From DAOTXK01 sp034435395 (GTDB lineage: Bacteria; Chloroflexota; Anaerolineae; Aggregatilineales; Ch27): a stretch of 33,877 nucleotides of DNA. Position numbers and translations under genes: made by a program. Under the pieces are notes generated by a model. It was given only the letters and a program-made list of their open reading frames with translations, ran no database searches and was not told the DNA's origin. The DNA lies in NCBI GenBank assembly GCA_034435395.1, contig DAOTXK010000074.1, positions 1 through 33,877 of the forward strand. The letters are read 5' to 3'. Positions 19,396 to 28,357 of the stretch are shown one piece after another (the stretch's first letter is position 1; every line of letters starts with the position of its first letter).

Positions 19396-20202
19396 TCAGC
19401 CGTCCGGATGGCAATCATGGAGAGCGATCACGGCGGTGATCAACTCGTCCAGCGGCAGAACCGGGGCGGTCTCAGCGCCAACGGTGAGCCATGCCAGAAA
19501 CTCAACGTTCCCCGCCGGGCCAGTTAACGGCGAGCAGATCAGCCCGCGCACAGCATACCCGTTGTCCACAGCAGCAGTCAGCACCTCCGAGAGCACCCGC
19601 CGATGGACCGCCGGATCGCGCACCACCCCGCCCTTGCCGACCTGTGCCCTGCCGGCTTCGAACTGCGGCTTGATCAGCGGGATAACCCCGCCCTGCCCGG
19701 CCAGCCACCCTCGAATCACCGGCAGGAGCAGCCGCAGCGAGATGAACGAGACATCCACCGTCACCAGACTCACCGGCTCGTCCAGCGCGGCGACGTAGCG
19801 CGCGTTCGTTCGCTCCCTGACGACCACGCGATCATCCTGGCGAAGCCGATAGTCCAGCTGGCCGTAGCCAACATCGATGGCATAAACCCGCGCCGCGCCG
19901 TGTTGCAGCAAACAGTCGGTAAAACCGCCGGTGCTGGCCCCCACATCCGCGCAGACCCGTCCGGCCACCACCACCGGAAACGCCGCCAGAGCAGCGGCCA
20001 GCTTCTCCCCTCCCCGGCTGACATACCGGGGAGACCCTGCCAGCGCGATCGCGGCGTCAGTCGGCACGCGCATGCCCGCCTTGTCGGCCAGGCGACCATC
20101 AACCATGACCTCACCGGCCATGATCAGACGCTGCGCCAGCTCCCGGCTCCTGACCAGCCCTCGCTGGACCAGCAATACATCAAGACGCGCCCGCTCGCCC
20201 AT
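19396..20202 (-). CDS. tlyA: TlyA-family rRNA (cytidine-2'-O)-methyltransferase / hemolysin-A-like protein
   Basis: A 268-residue protein with an N-terminal S4 RNA-binding domain (about 6-65: RLDVLLVQRGLVRSRELAQRLIMAGEVMVDG) and an FtsJ-like SAM methyltransferase domain. The SAM loop is ADVGASTGGFTDCLL (about 85-99), preceded by the family motif YVSRGGEKLAAAL; catalytic-region segments include VDVSFISLRLLLP and LIKPQFEAGRAQVGKGGVVRD. TlyA methylates 2'-OH groups of rRNA cytidines in ribosomal subunits. Its ATG follows the stop codon of the protease gene with no gap (TAGATG), so translation is probably coupled to that gene. Confidence 0.93.
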   Translation of the reverse strand: MGERARLDVLLVQRGLVRSRELAQRLIMAGEVMVDGRLADKAGMRVPTDAAIALAGSPRYVSRGGEKLAAALAAFPVVVAGRVCADVGASTGGFTDCLLQHGAARVYAIDVGYGQLDYRLRQDDRVVVRERTNARYVAALDEPVSLVTVDVSFISLRLLLPVIRGWLAGQGGVIPLIKPQFEAGRAQVGKGGVVRDPAVHRRVLSEVLTAAVDNGYAVRGLICSPLTGPAGNVEFLAWLTVGAETAPVLPLDELITAVIALHDCHPDG

Positions 20203-22488
20203 CTATCCGAAATCCCGGTTCATCTCCAGGCGCAGCTCAAGCTGGCCGTTCAGACTGAGGTCATCCGGGTTCAACTCAATCCCGTCGGCGGCCACTGGCA
20301 GGTAGCCAGCTGCCTGCACGATCACGCTGTAAAACTCGCCATAGGACAACAGACGTGCGATCTCAAAATACCCCCGGCTGTCCGTCAGCGACATTCCAAA
20401 AATCTGCGACTCATCCCAGACGAAATCCTCCACCGAAAACTCGGCTTCCAGCACGATAAATAACACACCGGGGATGCCCTCGCCCGTCTCCGCGTCGACG
20501 ACCTGGCCGAACAGCCGGACGCCGGTCGCCTGGCCCTGCTGGGTGACGGATAACTGGCCCAACCCCACTCTGACTGTCCTGGACTCCAGCAGCAAGTCAG
20601 CGATCCGTAACTCCAGGGTGTAGGAGCCATCCGGCAGGCGGGCATCAGAGCCAAGCGCCAGCCAGAAGCCGGTACCTGATTCCGGCCCTCGCCAGCCTTC
20701 AGTCGCCTCAAACAACACCTCGCCATCGACCAACCAGCGATACGACCAGGGCGTGCCCGCCCCCAACAGATGCCAGTCCACAAACGCATACAGTTTCTCC
20801 ACGGTGTTGGGGAAACTCTCCGCCACGATCCCGGCAGGCGTATCATCGGCCATCTGGTCCGAGAATCGCACGGCCTCGAATATCTGGGCGAAGGCGCTGG
20901 TCTGCGCCCCGGCAATGACGAAGTCGGCCAGGGTCGCCAGCCGGTCCTCAATCCATAGCTCCACGCGATAGCGACCCGGCAGCAGTCCCGTATCCCGGTT
21001 TTCGATGGGGATCGTGGTCGAGCCACTCAGCCCCAAGCGCCAGGCTTCGGTGTTCCGGCGTATCTCTATCCCCTCATAGTACCAGACCTGAGTCCACGGC
21101 AGGCCGTCAGTCATGTCGCGGAAGATAAAACGCGCATGGGCCACGTTGCCCGTCGGCAGCACATACCCGCTCCCCAGGATGTTGCCCTGCAAATCCAGCG
21201 ACCCGAAGACGACATCGCTGAAGGCCGGCCCAGGCTGCGGCGGCCCGCCAATCGTGATGCGGGCGCTCCCTGCCGGACGGCCCTCAATGAACAGCGTGAA
21301 TTCGTAAACCCCGTTGGGCCACACCTGCCCGGAACTGCCGATATACCACAGGCCGTTGGCGCCCCCACCCCACAGCGCAGGCGCCTGGCTGAAGAGCGGA
21401 CTGGGCGCGCCATTGATCGTCGTTCGCAGCTCGTAGACAAGACCCGGCCGCATGTTGGCGTAATCGAAGAACAGGTACAGACTGTTGATGTTGGCCGGCA
21501 TCTGCGTCACGAAAGTGGTCGGCAAACCGGCCTCGTTCACGCCGGGCGAGAAATGTATCGGGCCGAACTGGGGAACGCCTTCTGACGGAGAGGCAGCCAC
21601 CGCAGCAGAGAATCGGTGACCACCGTTACGAATCCCCAACCGAGCCGCCCGCACCAGCCCACGGGCCAGCGTGGAGGGGCGAAGGGCATTGATAAATCCG
21701 CCCACCGGGATGCAATCGTCGCGGTTATCCACCAGGCCGTCGGCGTTCGTATCCTGTACCCGGCGGCAGTCCAGCGCCGCATCAGCCCGACTGGCCGGAG
21801 CGGTGGTGGGAACGCCGATCAGCCGCCCGCGCTGATCGTAAGCGCCGCCGCCGCTCATGGTCCCCAGAATGGTGGCGCTGGTCTTCAGCCAGGCCCGGTC
21901 GCCGCCGCGCGGCTCCGCGATGAACCCGAGCACCGTCCCTCTGGCAAACGTTACTGACTCGTTGCCGATGCCCGCATAGCCAAACACCGTGATGGTGCTA
22001 TCCAACCCCAGCAGACCGGAGTCACCCAGTTCAACAAACGGGAGGCTTAATGTCGCCGGATCGATCACCCGCCCGTCTATCTGCCGGTTGATGCGCAGCA
22101 CCGCCAGGTCCGTTCCCAGATCATAATTCACCACCTGGGCATAGTACGTCAGCACCGGCGGCTCATCCAGACGGATGGTCAACGAAACGGCAATGTCCTC
22201 CACGCGGCACCGCTCGCCGTCCACCACATGATGGGCGTTGGTCAGGATCAGGCCGTCGGGGCTGACCAGAGTCCCGGACCCCACGCAGGAGATCACGCGC
22301 CCAGCCGAGGTGTTGTAGACGCTCGCCACAAAAACGGTCGCCCGGAAGATGTTGTTAAAATCCAGCGCCCCCTGCGCCCTGGCCGGCAACGGGATGCCAC
22401 CCCACAGAATCGCCGCCGCCATAAGCCCGGCCCACAGCCTAAAACTCCAGGGTCGCCAGAAACCGCTCCAGCCGCCAGAATTCCTCAT
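20203..22488 (-). CDS. Secreted trypsin-like (HtrA/chymotrypsin-fold) serine protease with C-terminal carboxypeptidase-regulatory-like domain
   Basis: About 761 residues. A signal peptide (basic n-region with RPWSFRLW, hydrophobic GLMAAAILWGGIPL, cleavage after ARA at about 38) is followed by a protease domain with all three catalytic residues: His86 in LTNAHHVV, Asp127 in GTDLAVLRI and Ser212 in GTMSGGGAYD. Cys68 and Cys93 flank the His. A DTNADGLVD calcium-loop-like motif (246-254) lies between Cys240 and Cys259. Then come several hundred residues of repeated beta-rich segments and a C-terminal CarboxypepD_reg-like domain (LFGQVVDAETGEGIPGV...YFEIARLL). The protein probably acts outside the membrane. 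The start is uncertain: ATG 22488 keeps the signal peptide and overlaps the upstream gene by 50 bases; ATG 22422 would remove the basic region. Confidence 0.82.
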   Translation of the reverse strand: MRNSGGWSGFWRPWSFRLWAGLMAAAILWGGIPLPARAQGALDFNNIFRATVFVASVYNTSAGRVISCVGSGTLVSPDGLILTNAHHVVDGERCRVEDIAVSLTIRLDEPPVLTYYAQVVNYDLGTDLAVLRINRQIDGRVIDPATLSLPFVELGDSGLLGLDSTITVFGYAGIGNESVTFARGTVLGFIAEPRGGDRAWLKTSATILGTMSGGGAYDQRGRLIGVPTTAPASRADAALDCRRVQDTNADGLVDNRDDCIPVGGFINALRPSTLARGLVRAARLGIRNGGHRFSAAVAASPSEGVPQFGPIHFSPGVNEAGLPTTFVTQMPANINSLYLFFDYANMRPGLVYELRTTINGAPSPLFSQAPALWGGGANGLWYIGSSGQVWPNGVYEFTLFIEGRPAGSARITIGGPPQPGPAFSDVVFGSLDLQGNILGSGYVLPTGNVAHARFIFRDMTDGLPWTQVWYYEGIEIRRNTEAWRLGLSGSTTIPIENRDTGLLPGRYRVELWIEDRLATLADFVIAGAQTSAFAQIFEAVRFSDQMADDTPAGIVAESFPNTVEKLYAFVDWHLLGAGTPWSYRWLVDGEVLFEATEGWRGPESGTGFWLALGSDARLPDGSYTLELRIADLLLESRTVRVGLGQLSVTQQGQATGVRLFGQVVDAETGEGIPGVLFIVLEAEFSVEDFVWDESQIFGMSLTDSRGYFEIARLLSYGEFYSVIVQAAGYLPVAADGIELNPDDLSLNGQLELRLEMNRDFG

Positions 22489-23038
22489 CAAAACGATCAG
22501 CCTCCACACGGAACGTAATAATGATCGCCTGTCCGCGTTTGATTGAGACAATATCCACGCCATAGACGACCACCGGCAGGCTCTGCAAAAACGGGTCAGC
22601 CTCCGTCGCCACATAGACATAGTCCAGCCGGGTGGCCTGTTCGCCATCCGGCAATGGGTAATCCGGGATGGTGGTCAACGTCCTATAGGCCGCCAGCGTC
22701 AGCGCCCGCTCCATCGTGAGGTTATCCAGGACGTTGCGGGCAGCGGCGTCAGCGCCAATGGCCTCGACTGCCACCTGGAGCGTCGTCCGAAAGCTGGGCG
22801 ACCGGGGATCGCGCGCTCGAAAGACATAATCCCCTTCGGTATCCAACAGCCACCCGCTCGGATACTGGGCCAGGATGCCCGCCGCAAGATCGCGGAAGGT
22901 CTCCGTGCTGCTCACAATCTGATCTCTGAGCAGGAAGCCAAACGCCAGGGCCGCCAGGGCCGTCAGGATGGCTAACATGTTCGCCCAGCGTTGGGTCCGC
23001 GTGAGGGGTCTCTCTTCAGGTATCGGAAACGTCTGCAT
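22439..23038 (-). CDS. Membrane-anchored protein of unknown function
   Basis: A 199-residue protein with a short N-terminal tail ending in basic residues (PLTRTQRWAN), one transmembrane segment (MLAILTALAALAFGFLL, about 21-37) and an outside domain of about 160 residues. The family is not recognised. The outer domain contains VFRARDPRSPSFRTTLQVAVEAIG and alternating beta-like stretches such as RLDYVYVATEADPF and GQAIIITFRVEAD, without Cys or an obvious active site. It starts 9 bases after the stop codon of the PrsW-like gene and overlaps the protease gene, so the three are most likely one transcript. The outer domain may share a compartment with the secreted protease. Confidence 0.75.
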   Translation of the reverse strand: MQTFPIPEERPLTRTQRWANMLAILTALAALAFGFLLRDQIVSSTETFRDLAAGILAQYPSGWLLDTEGDYVFRARDPRSPSFRTTLQVAVEAIGADAAARNVLDNLTMERALTLAAYRTLTTIPDYPLPDGEQATRLDYVYVATEADPFLQSLPVVVYGVDIVSIKRGQAIIITFRVEADRFDEEFWRLERFLATLEF

Positions 23039-23047
23039 CGCCAGTCG

Positions 23048-23950
23048 TTAGCCCACCCGTGACATCTGCACGTCGCGCGCGTCCGCCGCCGAAATCAAAA
23101 AGGAAAAGACCGCGAACAGCCCCCCCGCAAAAGCCACCGAAAAACCCAAACCCATCAGCGGCACATTCGCTGTGGCCCCGATGCCGAACCCGCCCACCAC
23201 AAACCCGGCCCGGAAAGCCGTATATACGCCGTGCAAAAAGCTGCCTATCAGCAAGCCGGTTGCCAGCGAAAACATACCGGCCTGGCCAAACTTCAGCGTC
23301 ATCAGCCGGTAGCTCACTACCAGGCCAATACCTTGCTGGGCCAATACCACCGACACGATACGAATCGCCGCCGCGCCAGGCTGCGCGCCTCCCTCCAACA
23401 GCGCAAAGCGCAGGTTAAACACGGTGGCGAAAGCCAGGCTGACCGCCATGCTATAGGCCACGCAATCGACGCGGCGCTCAAACCACTTCGGCCAACATAC
23501 ATAACGCAGCACCAGGTATTTCAGGAATTCAACCGTCAATCCGACGGTGACCATGTGGCCCAGGATGCGGGTGATCCCCGGCAGCGCATTCAGCCACTTG
23601 TCCGGCTCCACCAACTGTTCGATGAAGGGCGCGGCCACCGCATTGGCCACCAACGCGCTGATCACCAGGACGGTCAGCAGCCCCCGACGAGGGTGCTGCA
23701 CCCGGCGCTCGCCCCGCCAGGAAAACAACAGCCATAGCCCCAGGGGAGCTATCGCCAGCAGGGCCGTCGTCAGCGGACGCCTGGCCGCCCCTATCTGGAT
23801 ATTGAGCAGCGAAGCCCCGAAGTATATCACCAGCGCCCCGGCAACCAGCAGGGCCATTTCGTAGCCCACGGCGCGCCACACCGGGCGATAGGGAGGTAAA
23901 GACGCTTCCTCCTCTGGTGGCAATAGCAATTTGGTGTCGAAAGTCGTCAT
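23048..23950 (-). CDS. Polytopic membrane protein, remote PrsW-like intramembrane protease family
   Basis: About 300 residues with 8-9 hydrophobic segments after a short cytoplasmic tail (LLLPPEEEASLPP). The order VEFLKYLVLR (Glu141, Lys144), RVDCVAYSMAVSLAFATVFNLRFALLEGG, and GSFLHGVYTAFRAG (His240) follows the three PrsW motif regions (E-x-x-K, A-F-x-x-x-E-N, H-x-x-x-T). The Glu of the second motif is missing and the first motif has only one Glu, so this is a distant or altered member; catalysis is uncertain. ATG 23950 and ATG 23983 are both possible starts and neither has a strong ribosome site. It is the first gene of the cluster leading to the anchored protein, the protease and tlyA. In Bacillus, PrsW cleaves an anti-sigma factor; nothing of that kind is seen here. 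Confidence 0.65.
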   Translation of the reverse strand: MTTFDTKLLLPPEEEASLPPYRPVWRAVGYEMALLVAGALVIYFGASLLNIQIGAARRPLTTALLAIAPLGLWLLFSWRGERRVQHPRRGLLTVLVISALVANAVAAPFIEQLVEPDKWLNALPGITRILGHMVTVGLTVEFLKYLVLRYVCWPKWFERRVDCVAYSMAVSLAFATVFNLRFALLEGGAQPGAAAIRIVSVVLAQQGIGLVVSYRLMTLKFGQAGMFSLATGLLIGSFLHGVYTAFRAGFVVGGFGIGATANVPLMGLGFSVAFAGGLFAVFSFLISAADARDVQMSRVG

Positions 23951-24039
23951 TGTAACCCGTTTCCCGCGCCAATCCGCTGTCATTCTACCGCGCCGGACGG
24001 TTCCGGCCCATGTGGCTACCCGGCCAACTGCCCGTGCGG

Positions 24040-24045
24040 TATACT
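24040..24045 (+). promoter_or_regulatory. Candidate -10 element for the peptide transporter operon (GGTATACT)
   Basis: GCGGTATACTCC, 46 bases before ATG 24092; no clear -35. Confidence 0.45.
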
Positions 24046-24091
24046 CCCCCCCGGAAAGCTGGCCGCATGTACTGATCAGGCGAGTAAACGC

Positions 24092-25756
24092 ATGAGAGTC
24101 TGGTGGATCATCACCCTGCTGACAGCATTGTTATTGCTAAGCGCATGCACGGGCCTGCAAAACAACCAGGGGGAAGGCCCGCGCATCGTGTACGGACTCA
24201 CCCTTATGCCCAGCGGCTTCGACCCTCACATCCATGCCTCCGCCGAGCTGGGGATTCCGCTGCGCTCGGTCTACGATACCCTGGTCTACAAGGACCCCAG
24301 CACCGGTGAATTCGTGCCCGGCCTGGCGGCTCGTTGGGATATGAGCGCCGACGGCCTTTCCTACACCTTTTATCTCCGCAATGATGTGACATTCCACGAC
24401 GGAACCCCCTTCAACGCCCAGGCGGTTGGCGTCAACCTGGACCGAATCCTGGCGGCGGAAACCGGTTCCCAGAAGGCCCGCTTTATGTTGGGGCCGATCA
24501 GCGGCTACCAGATCATTGACGATCACACCATTCGTCTGACGTTCACCGAACCTTATGCCCCACTGCTCGATTCATTAAGCCAGGTCTACCTGGGCATCGC
24601 CAGCCCGACCCAACTGGCCCAGTATGACAACGCCACCTACCAGTTTCACCAGGTGGGCACGGGTCCTTACCGGATGGTCGAATACGTCCCCGGCGACCGA
24701 TTCGTGATCGTCCGTTATGAAGATTATGCCTGGGGGCCGCCCTTTTACGTGGAGCCAGCCCGTCCGATCCAGACATTCGAGTTCCGGTTCTTTGAGGACG
24801 CGCCCACCCGCGCCCTGGCGCTGGAAGGCGGTGATGCCCAGATCATCGGGGAAATCCAGCCCATCGACGCGCAGCTCCTGGCCGGGAATGCCAGCCTGCG
24901 GCTTTACCCGGTGCCCATCCCCGGCCAGCCCATGCAATTTCTCATGAATACTCAGCGGTTTCCCACGGACAGCGTCACCGTGCGCCGGGCGCTGATCTAC
25001 GCCACCAACCGCACCGCCATTGTGGACGCCATTTTCCAGCGCTTTTCACCCGTGGCTGACGGCCCCCTGAGCCAGGCCACCCAGTACTACAGCCCGGACG
25101 TTGCCAGTCTCTACGCCCACGATCCAGGTCAGGCGCAGTCGCTCCTGTTCGCCGCTGGCTTCACCGGAATCCGCGATGATGGCATCCTGTTCATTCCCAC
25201 TGGCCCGGCGGCCACTCCTGAACCCGGCCAGCCGACGCCCACCGCCGAGACTGCGCCCAGTGGCATCCCGCTGCAACTGATCATGATCGTGCCCCCCTGG
25301 GGGTTGACGCCTGAGGTCGCCCAACTGATCCAGAGTCAATGGCGCGAACTGGGCATCGAGGTGGAGATTCGGCAGGTAGCCGGTTTTGGCCAGCTCCAGG
25401 AAGCTGCCAGGTCCGGCGACTATAACCTGATCGCCCTCAACTTCTTCGGCAGCGATCCCAGTCTGCTGAGCCAGTTTTTCGCCACCGGGGCCTCCCTGAA
25501 CTGGACCGGCTACTCCGATTTCGAACTGGATACCTACTTGCAGGAAGGCACCCGCCAGCCTGATCCCGACACACGCGCCCAGATGTACGCCGCTGCCCAG
25601 ACGCGCATCATGGAACAGGCGCTGATCCTGCCGATACGCGACTATGTGAATCTCGTCGGCGCATCAGCCGATCTCCAGGGTGTGGCCTTCGATGCGCAGG
25701 GGTGGTTCCCGCTGTTGTACAACTTCTCACTGTCGCCGGAGGCGGGGACCAATTGA
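24092..25756 (+). CDS. ABC transporter substrate-binding lipoprotein, peptide/nickel (SBP_bac_5) family
   Basis: A 554-residue lipoprotein. The signal peptide MRVWWIITLLTALLLLSAC has a lipobox LSAC with Cys19 as the lipid anchor. The family 5 solute-binding signature is seen in PSTGEFVPGLAARWDMSADGLSYTFYLRNDVTFHDGTPFNAQAVGVNLDRI and in later segments. Members bind oligopeptides, dipeptides, nickel or other solutes; the ligand cannot be told. A Thr/Pro-rich insertion (about 370-393) sits in the middle of domain II, a low-complexity loop unusual in the family. The stop codon overlaps the first permease start by one base, so it is operonic with the two permeases. Confidence 0.92.
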   Translation: MRVWWIITLLTALLLLSACTGLQNNQGEGPRIVYGLTLMPSGFDPHIHASAELGIPLRSVYDTLVYKDPSTGEFVPGLAARWDMSADGLSYTFYLRNDVTFHDGTPFNAQAVGVNLDRILAAETGSQKARFMLGPISGYQIIDDHTIRLTFTEPYAPLLDSLSQVYLGIASPTQLAQYDNATYQFHQVGTGPYRMVEYVPGDRFVIVRYEDYAWGPPFYVEPARPIQTFEFRFFEDAPTRALALEGGDAQIIGEIQPIDAQLLAGNASLRLYPVPIPGQPMQFLMNTQRFPTDSVTVRRALIYATNRTAIVDAIFQRFSPVADGPLSQATQYYSPDVASLYAHDPGQAQSLLFAAGFTGIRDDGILFIPTGPAATPEPGQPTPTAETAPSGIPLQLIMIVPPWGLTPEVAQLIQSQWRELGIEVEIRQVAGFGQLQEAARSGDYNLIALNFFGSDPSLLSQFFATGASLNWTGYSDFELDTYLQEGTRQPDPDTRAQMYAAAQTRIMEQALILPIRDYVNLVGASADLQGVAFDAQGWFPLLYNFSLSPEAGTN

Positions 25757-26694
25757 TGCGCCGCCTGGTGCGGGACCGCCTGCTCACCACCCTGCTGATT
25801 GTCTGGGCAGCCGTCACGCTGGCCTTTTTCGCTTTGCGGGTTATCCCTGGCGATGCCATCGTTAACCAGATGCTGCAAGGGGGCGCTCCGGAAACCGATA
25901 TTGCCGCGCGCCGGGCCGCTCTGGGCCTGGATGCCCCTATTCTCGCCCAGTATGCCAGGTACCTGTCCGGGCTGATTCGGGGCGATCTGGGCGACTCGCT
26001 CCTCACCCGGCAGCCAGTCAGCGCCCTCATCACGGAACAATTGCGGGCGACCATCGCGCTGGCGGTCAGCGCCCTGCTGGTCGCCGTGGCGCTCGGCCTG
26101 GCGCTGGGCACGTTAGAGGCGCTGTACGGGCCGCGCTGGCCGGGCCGCCTGGCCGGGTTCCTGAGTGTCCTGGCGCTTTCCACGCCGATCTATTGGACCG
26201 GCACGCTGGCGATTTATCTGTTTAGCACAAAGCTCAACGTGCTGCCGGCCATCGGCTCCGGCAGCCCGGCGCACCTGATCCTGCCCGCTGGTGTGCTGGG
26301 CTTCCATGTATCCGGCAGCATCGCCCGGGTGACCCGCACCAGCCTGCGCAGCACGCTTGAGGCCGACTTCGTGCGCACCGCCCAGGCCAAGGGGCTGCCC
26401 GCCTTCCAGGTGTTTTCCGGGCATGTGCTCCGCGCCGGGTTGCCGCCTATCCTGTCCGTCATCGCTTTACAGATGGGCTTTCTGCTCGGCGGCACGGTGA
26501 TCACGGAGATGTTGTTTCACCGGCAGGGCGTTGGCCAGCTTCTTCAGAACGCCGTGCTGGACCAGGATTATCCGGTCGTGCAGGGCGTGGTCGTGCTCTC
26601 GGCCATCGTCTACAGCCTGATCAGCGCCGCCGCTGACCTGCTCTACAGCGCTTTAGACCCGCGCGTCGCGCTGAGTGTTGAGGGGGGCAGCTGA
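25756..26694 (+). CDS. ABC transporter permease, DppB/OppB type
   Basis: A 312-residue permease with the usual first helix (LLTTLLIVWAAVTLAFFALRVIPGDAI), a family segment GLDAPILAQYARYLSGLIRGDLGDSL, and the EAA loop SLRSTLEADFVRTAQAKGLPAFQVFSGHVLRAGL, which docks with the ATPase. ATG 25756 overlaps the binding-protein stop (TGATG). Paired with the DppC-like permease that follows, with two bases between stop and start. Inner membrane subunit of the importer. Confidence 0.92.
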   Translation: MRRLVRDRLLTTLLIVWAAVTLAFFALRVIPGDAIVNQMLQGGAPETDIAARRAALGLDAPILAQYARYLSGLIRGDLGDSLLTRQPVSALITEQLRATIALAVSALLVAVALGLALGTLEALYGPRWPGRLAGFLSVLALSTPIYWTGTLAIYLFSTKLNVLPAIGSGSPAHLILPAGVLGFHVSGSIARVTRTSLRSTLEADFVRTAQAKGLPAFQVFSGHVLRAGLPPILSVIALQMGFLLGGTVITEMLFHRQGVGQLLQNAVLDQDYPVVQGVVVLSAIVYSLISAAADLLYSALDPRVALSVEGGS

Positions 26695-26695
26695 T

Positions 26696-27538
26696 ATGCA
26701 GGCTCAAGATAACCTGAAACTGCTGCTCAAAGCCCCGCCGCGCCGAAGGGCAGCCTATCGCCTGCCCCTGTCCATCGTTGGGATCATCGTCCTGGTTACC
26801 CTGCTGGCTCCTGTCCTGGCCCCCTACGATCCTCGCCACGCCATCCCGGATAGGGCCTTACACCCCCCCTCGCTGGAGTACCTCTTCGGCACGGACGCGC
26901 TGGGGCGAGATGTCTACAGCCGTACCTTATGGGGTGGTCGCCAGACGCTGGGCGTGGCCCTGCTGGCGATGGCGATCACGATCCTGCCCGGATTGCCGGT
27001 GGGAGTCATCGCCGGGTATTACGGCGGCTGGCTTGACCGTCTCCTGATGGCCGGGATGGACACGCTGCTGGCCTTTCCCAACCTGTTGCTGGCATTGGCC
27101 CTGGTGGCCCTGATCGACTCCGGCCCGTCACAGCTGGCGCTGGCGGTGGGGATCGCCGGTCTGCCCGCGTATGCGCGGGTAGCCCGGGCCGCCGTCTTTA
27201 AGGTCCGGGGCCAGCTCTACATCGACGCCGCGCGGGCGATTGGAGCGAGTTCCTATCGCGTGCTGGTGTTTCACATCCTGCCCAACATCATGGAAACGTT
27301 GCTGAGCTTCGCCGCGGTCTCGCTAAGCTGGGCGATCCTGAACGGCGCGGCGCTGGCCTTTCTCGGCTTCAGCGGCGACCTGGCAGCGCCGGATTGGGGA
27401 ACCATGTTGAACCAGGGGCGCGCGGCCTTCCGCGTCGCTCCCTGGGCGATCCTCCCCCCAGGCATCGCCATCACCCTGACCGTATTCGCGGCCAACCGAC
27501 TGGCCGATGCGTGGCAGGACATGGCCAGCAACCACTGA
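26696..27538 (+). CDS. ABC transporter permease, DppC/OppC type
   Basis: A 280-residue permease. The N-terminal helix is PLSIVGIIVLVTLLAPVLAPYDP, followed by the family segment HPPSLEYLFGTDALGRDVYSRTLWGGRQTL and the EAA loop KVRGQLYIDAARAIGASSYRVLVFHILPNIM. An AGGGGGG ribosome site at 26681-26687 selects ATG 26696. It is the last gene of the operon: no ATPase gene (DppD or DppF) follows, and the next gene runs the other way with a 10-base gap. Confidence 0.92.
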   Translation: MQAQDNLKLLLKAPPRRRAAYRLPLSIVGIIVLVTLLAPVLAPYDPRHAIPDRALHPPSLEYLFGTDALGRDVYSRTLWGGRQTLGVALLAMAITILPGLPVGVIAGYYGGWLDRLLMAGMDTLLAFPNLLLALALVALIDSGPSQLALAVGIAGLPAYARVARAAVFKVRGQLYIDAARAIGASSYRVLVFHILPNIMETLLSFAAVSLSWAILNGAALAFLGFSGDLAAPDWGTMLNQGRAAFRVAPWAILPPGIAITLTVFAANRLADAWQDMASNH

Positions 27539-27548
27539 AGGGGAGCCT

Positions 27549-28343
27549 CTACGGTTCGGCGCTGATCAATGTCCCGGTTGCTTTGTCAGCGTCCAACAGC
27601 GCCTCTCGGACGCGGGCTGGCTCCAGTCCGGACAGGATGTGGATTGCCAGGCCGGGACAGACCTGCACCAGCCGGACCATATCACGCACCTTGGCGGCCA
27701 TCCCCCCGGTCACGTCAACGCCCCGCGAACCGCCCAGCGCTGCCTCAACGCGGGGGAATGTCTCCGGCGTGATGCGGCTGATGATCTGTCCGTCGCCGTC
27801 CAGAACGCCGTCGACCTCCCCCAGCAACAGGATGCGCTGCGGGCGCAGGATCGGCGCGAGAAAGAAGAAGAGGCTCTCCGTGCTGATAATCGTGCCGCCA
27901 CGGACTGTGTCCAGGGCCACATCCCCGTAGACCAGCGGCACCAGTCCCTTCTCCAACGCCCTCTGCAATGGGCTGGCCGCCAGTTGCCGCAGTTCACCGT
28001 CTTCACAAGCCGCCGACGCCGACGGCTGAATCGGCCAGACCGGGAGGCCAGCCTCAGCCAGGACATCCGTCACGAGATGGTTGAGATGTCGGGCCACCCT
28101 GGCGACCTCGGCAAAACCCTGCCACTGCTCCGCCGTCCTGACGCCAGCGGTCGTGTGATACCGCTGGGCGGCGAAATGCCCAAAGGATCCGCTCCCATGC
28201 CCGATCAGCAGTTTCAGGTCCGGGCGCGCCATACGCGCCGCCTGCAACTGAGCCGCGAGCCGCTTCATCCGCTCGGCCAGAAAGACGCCTTCCTGAGTTT
28301 TGTCGGTGATCAGCGAGCCACCCAGCTTCAGGAAGATCAGCAT
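27549..28343 (-). CDS. ipk: Isopentenyl phosphate kinase
   Basis: A 264-residue amino-acid-kinase-fold enzyme that phosphorylates isopentenyl phosphate to isopentenyl diphosphate. Seen: FLKLGGSLITDK (Lys6, Gly8-Gly9) at the N terminus, LIGHGSGSFGHFAAQRY with the His (probably His56) that stabilises the substrate phosphate, VPLVYGDVALD, ILLLGEVDGVLD and GVDVTGGMAAKVRDM near the end. These distinguish it from acetylglutamate or uridylate kinases. It is the last gene of the ubiA-like/mevalonate kinase/IPK run, starting 14 bases after the mevalonate kinase stop. Cytoplasmic. Confidence 0.93.
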   Translation of the reverse strand: MLIFLKLGGSLITDKTQEGVFLAERMKRLAAQLQAARMARPDLKLLIGHGSGSFGHFAAQRYHTTAGVRTAEQWQGFAEVARVARHLNHLVTDVLAEAGLPVWPIQPSASAACEDGELRQLAASPLQRALEKGLVPLVYGDVALDTVRGGTIISTESLFFFLAPILRPQRILLLGEVDGVLDGDGQIISRITPETFPRVEAALGGSRGVDVTGGMAAKVRDMVRLVQVCPGLAIHILSGLEPARVREALLDADKATGTLISAEP

Positions 28344-28357
28344 GTTCCTGGATTCCT

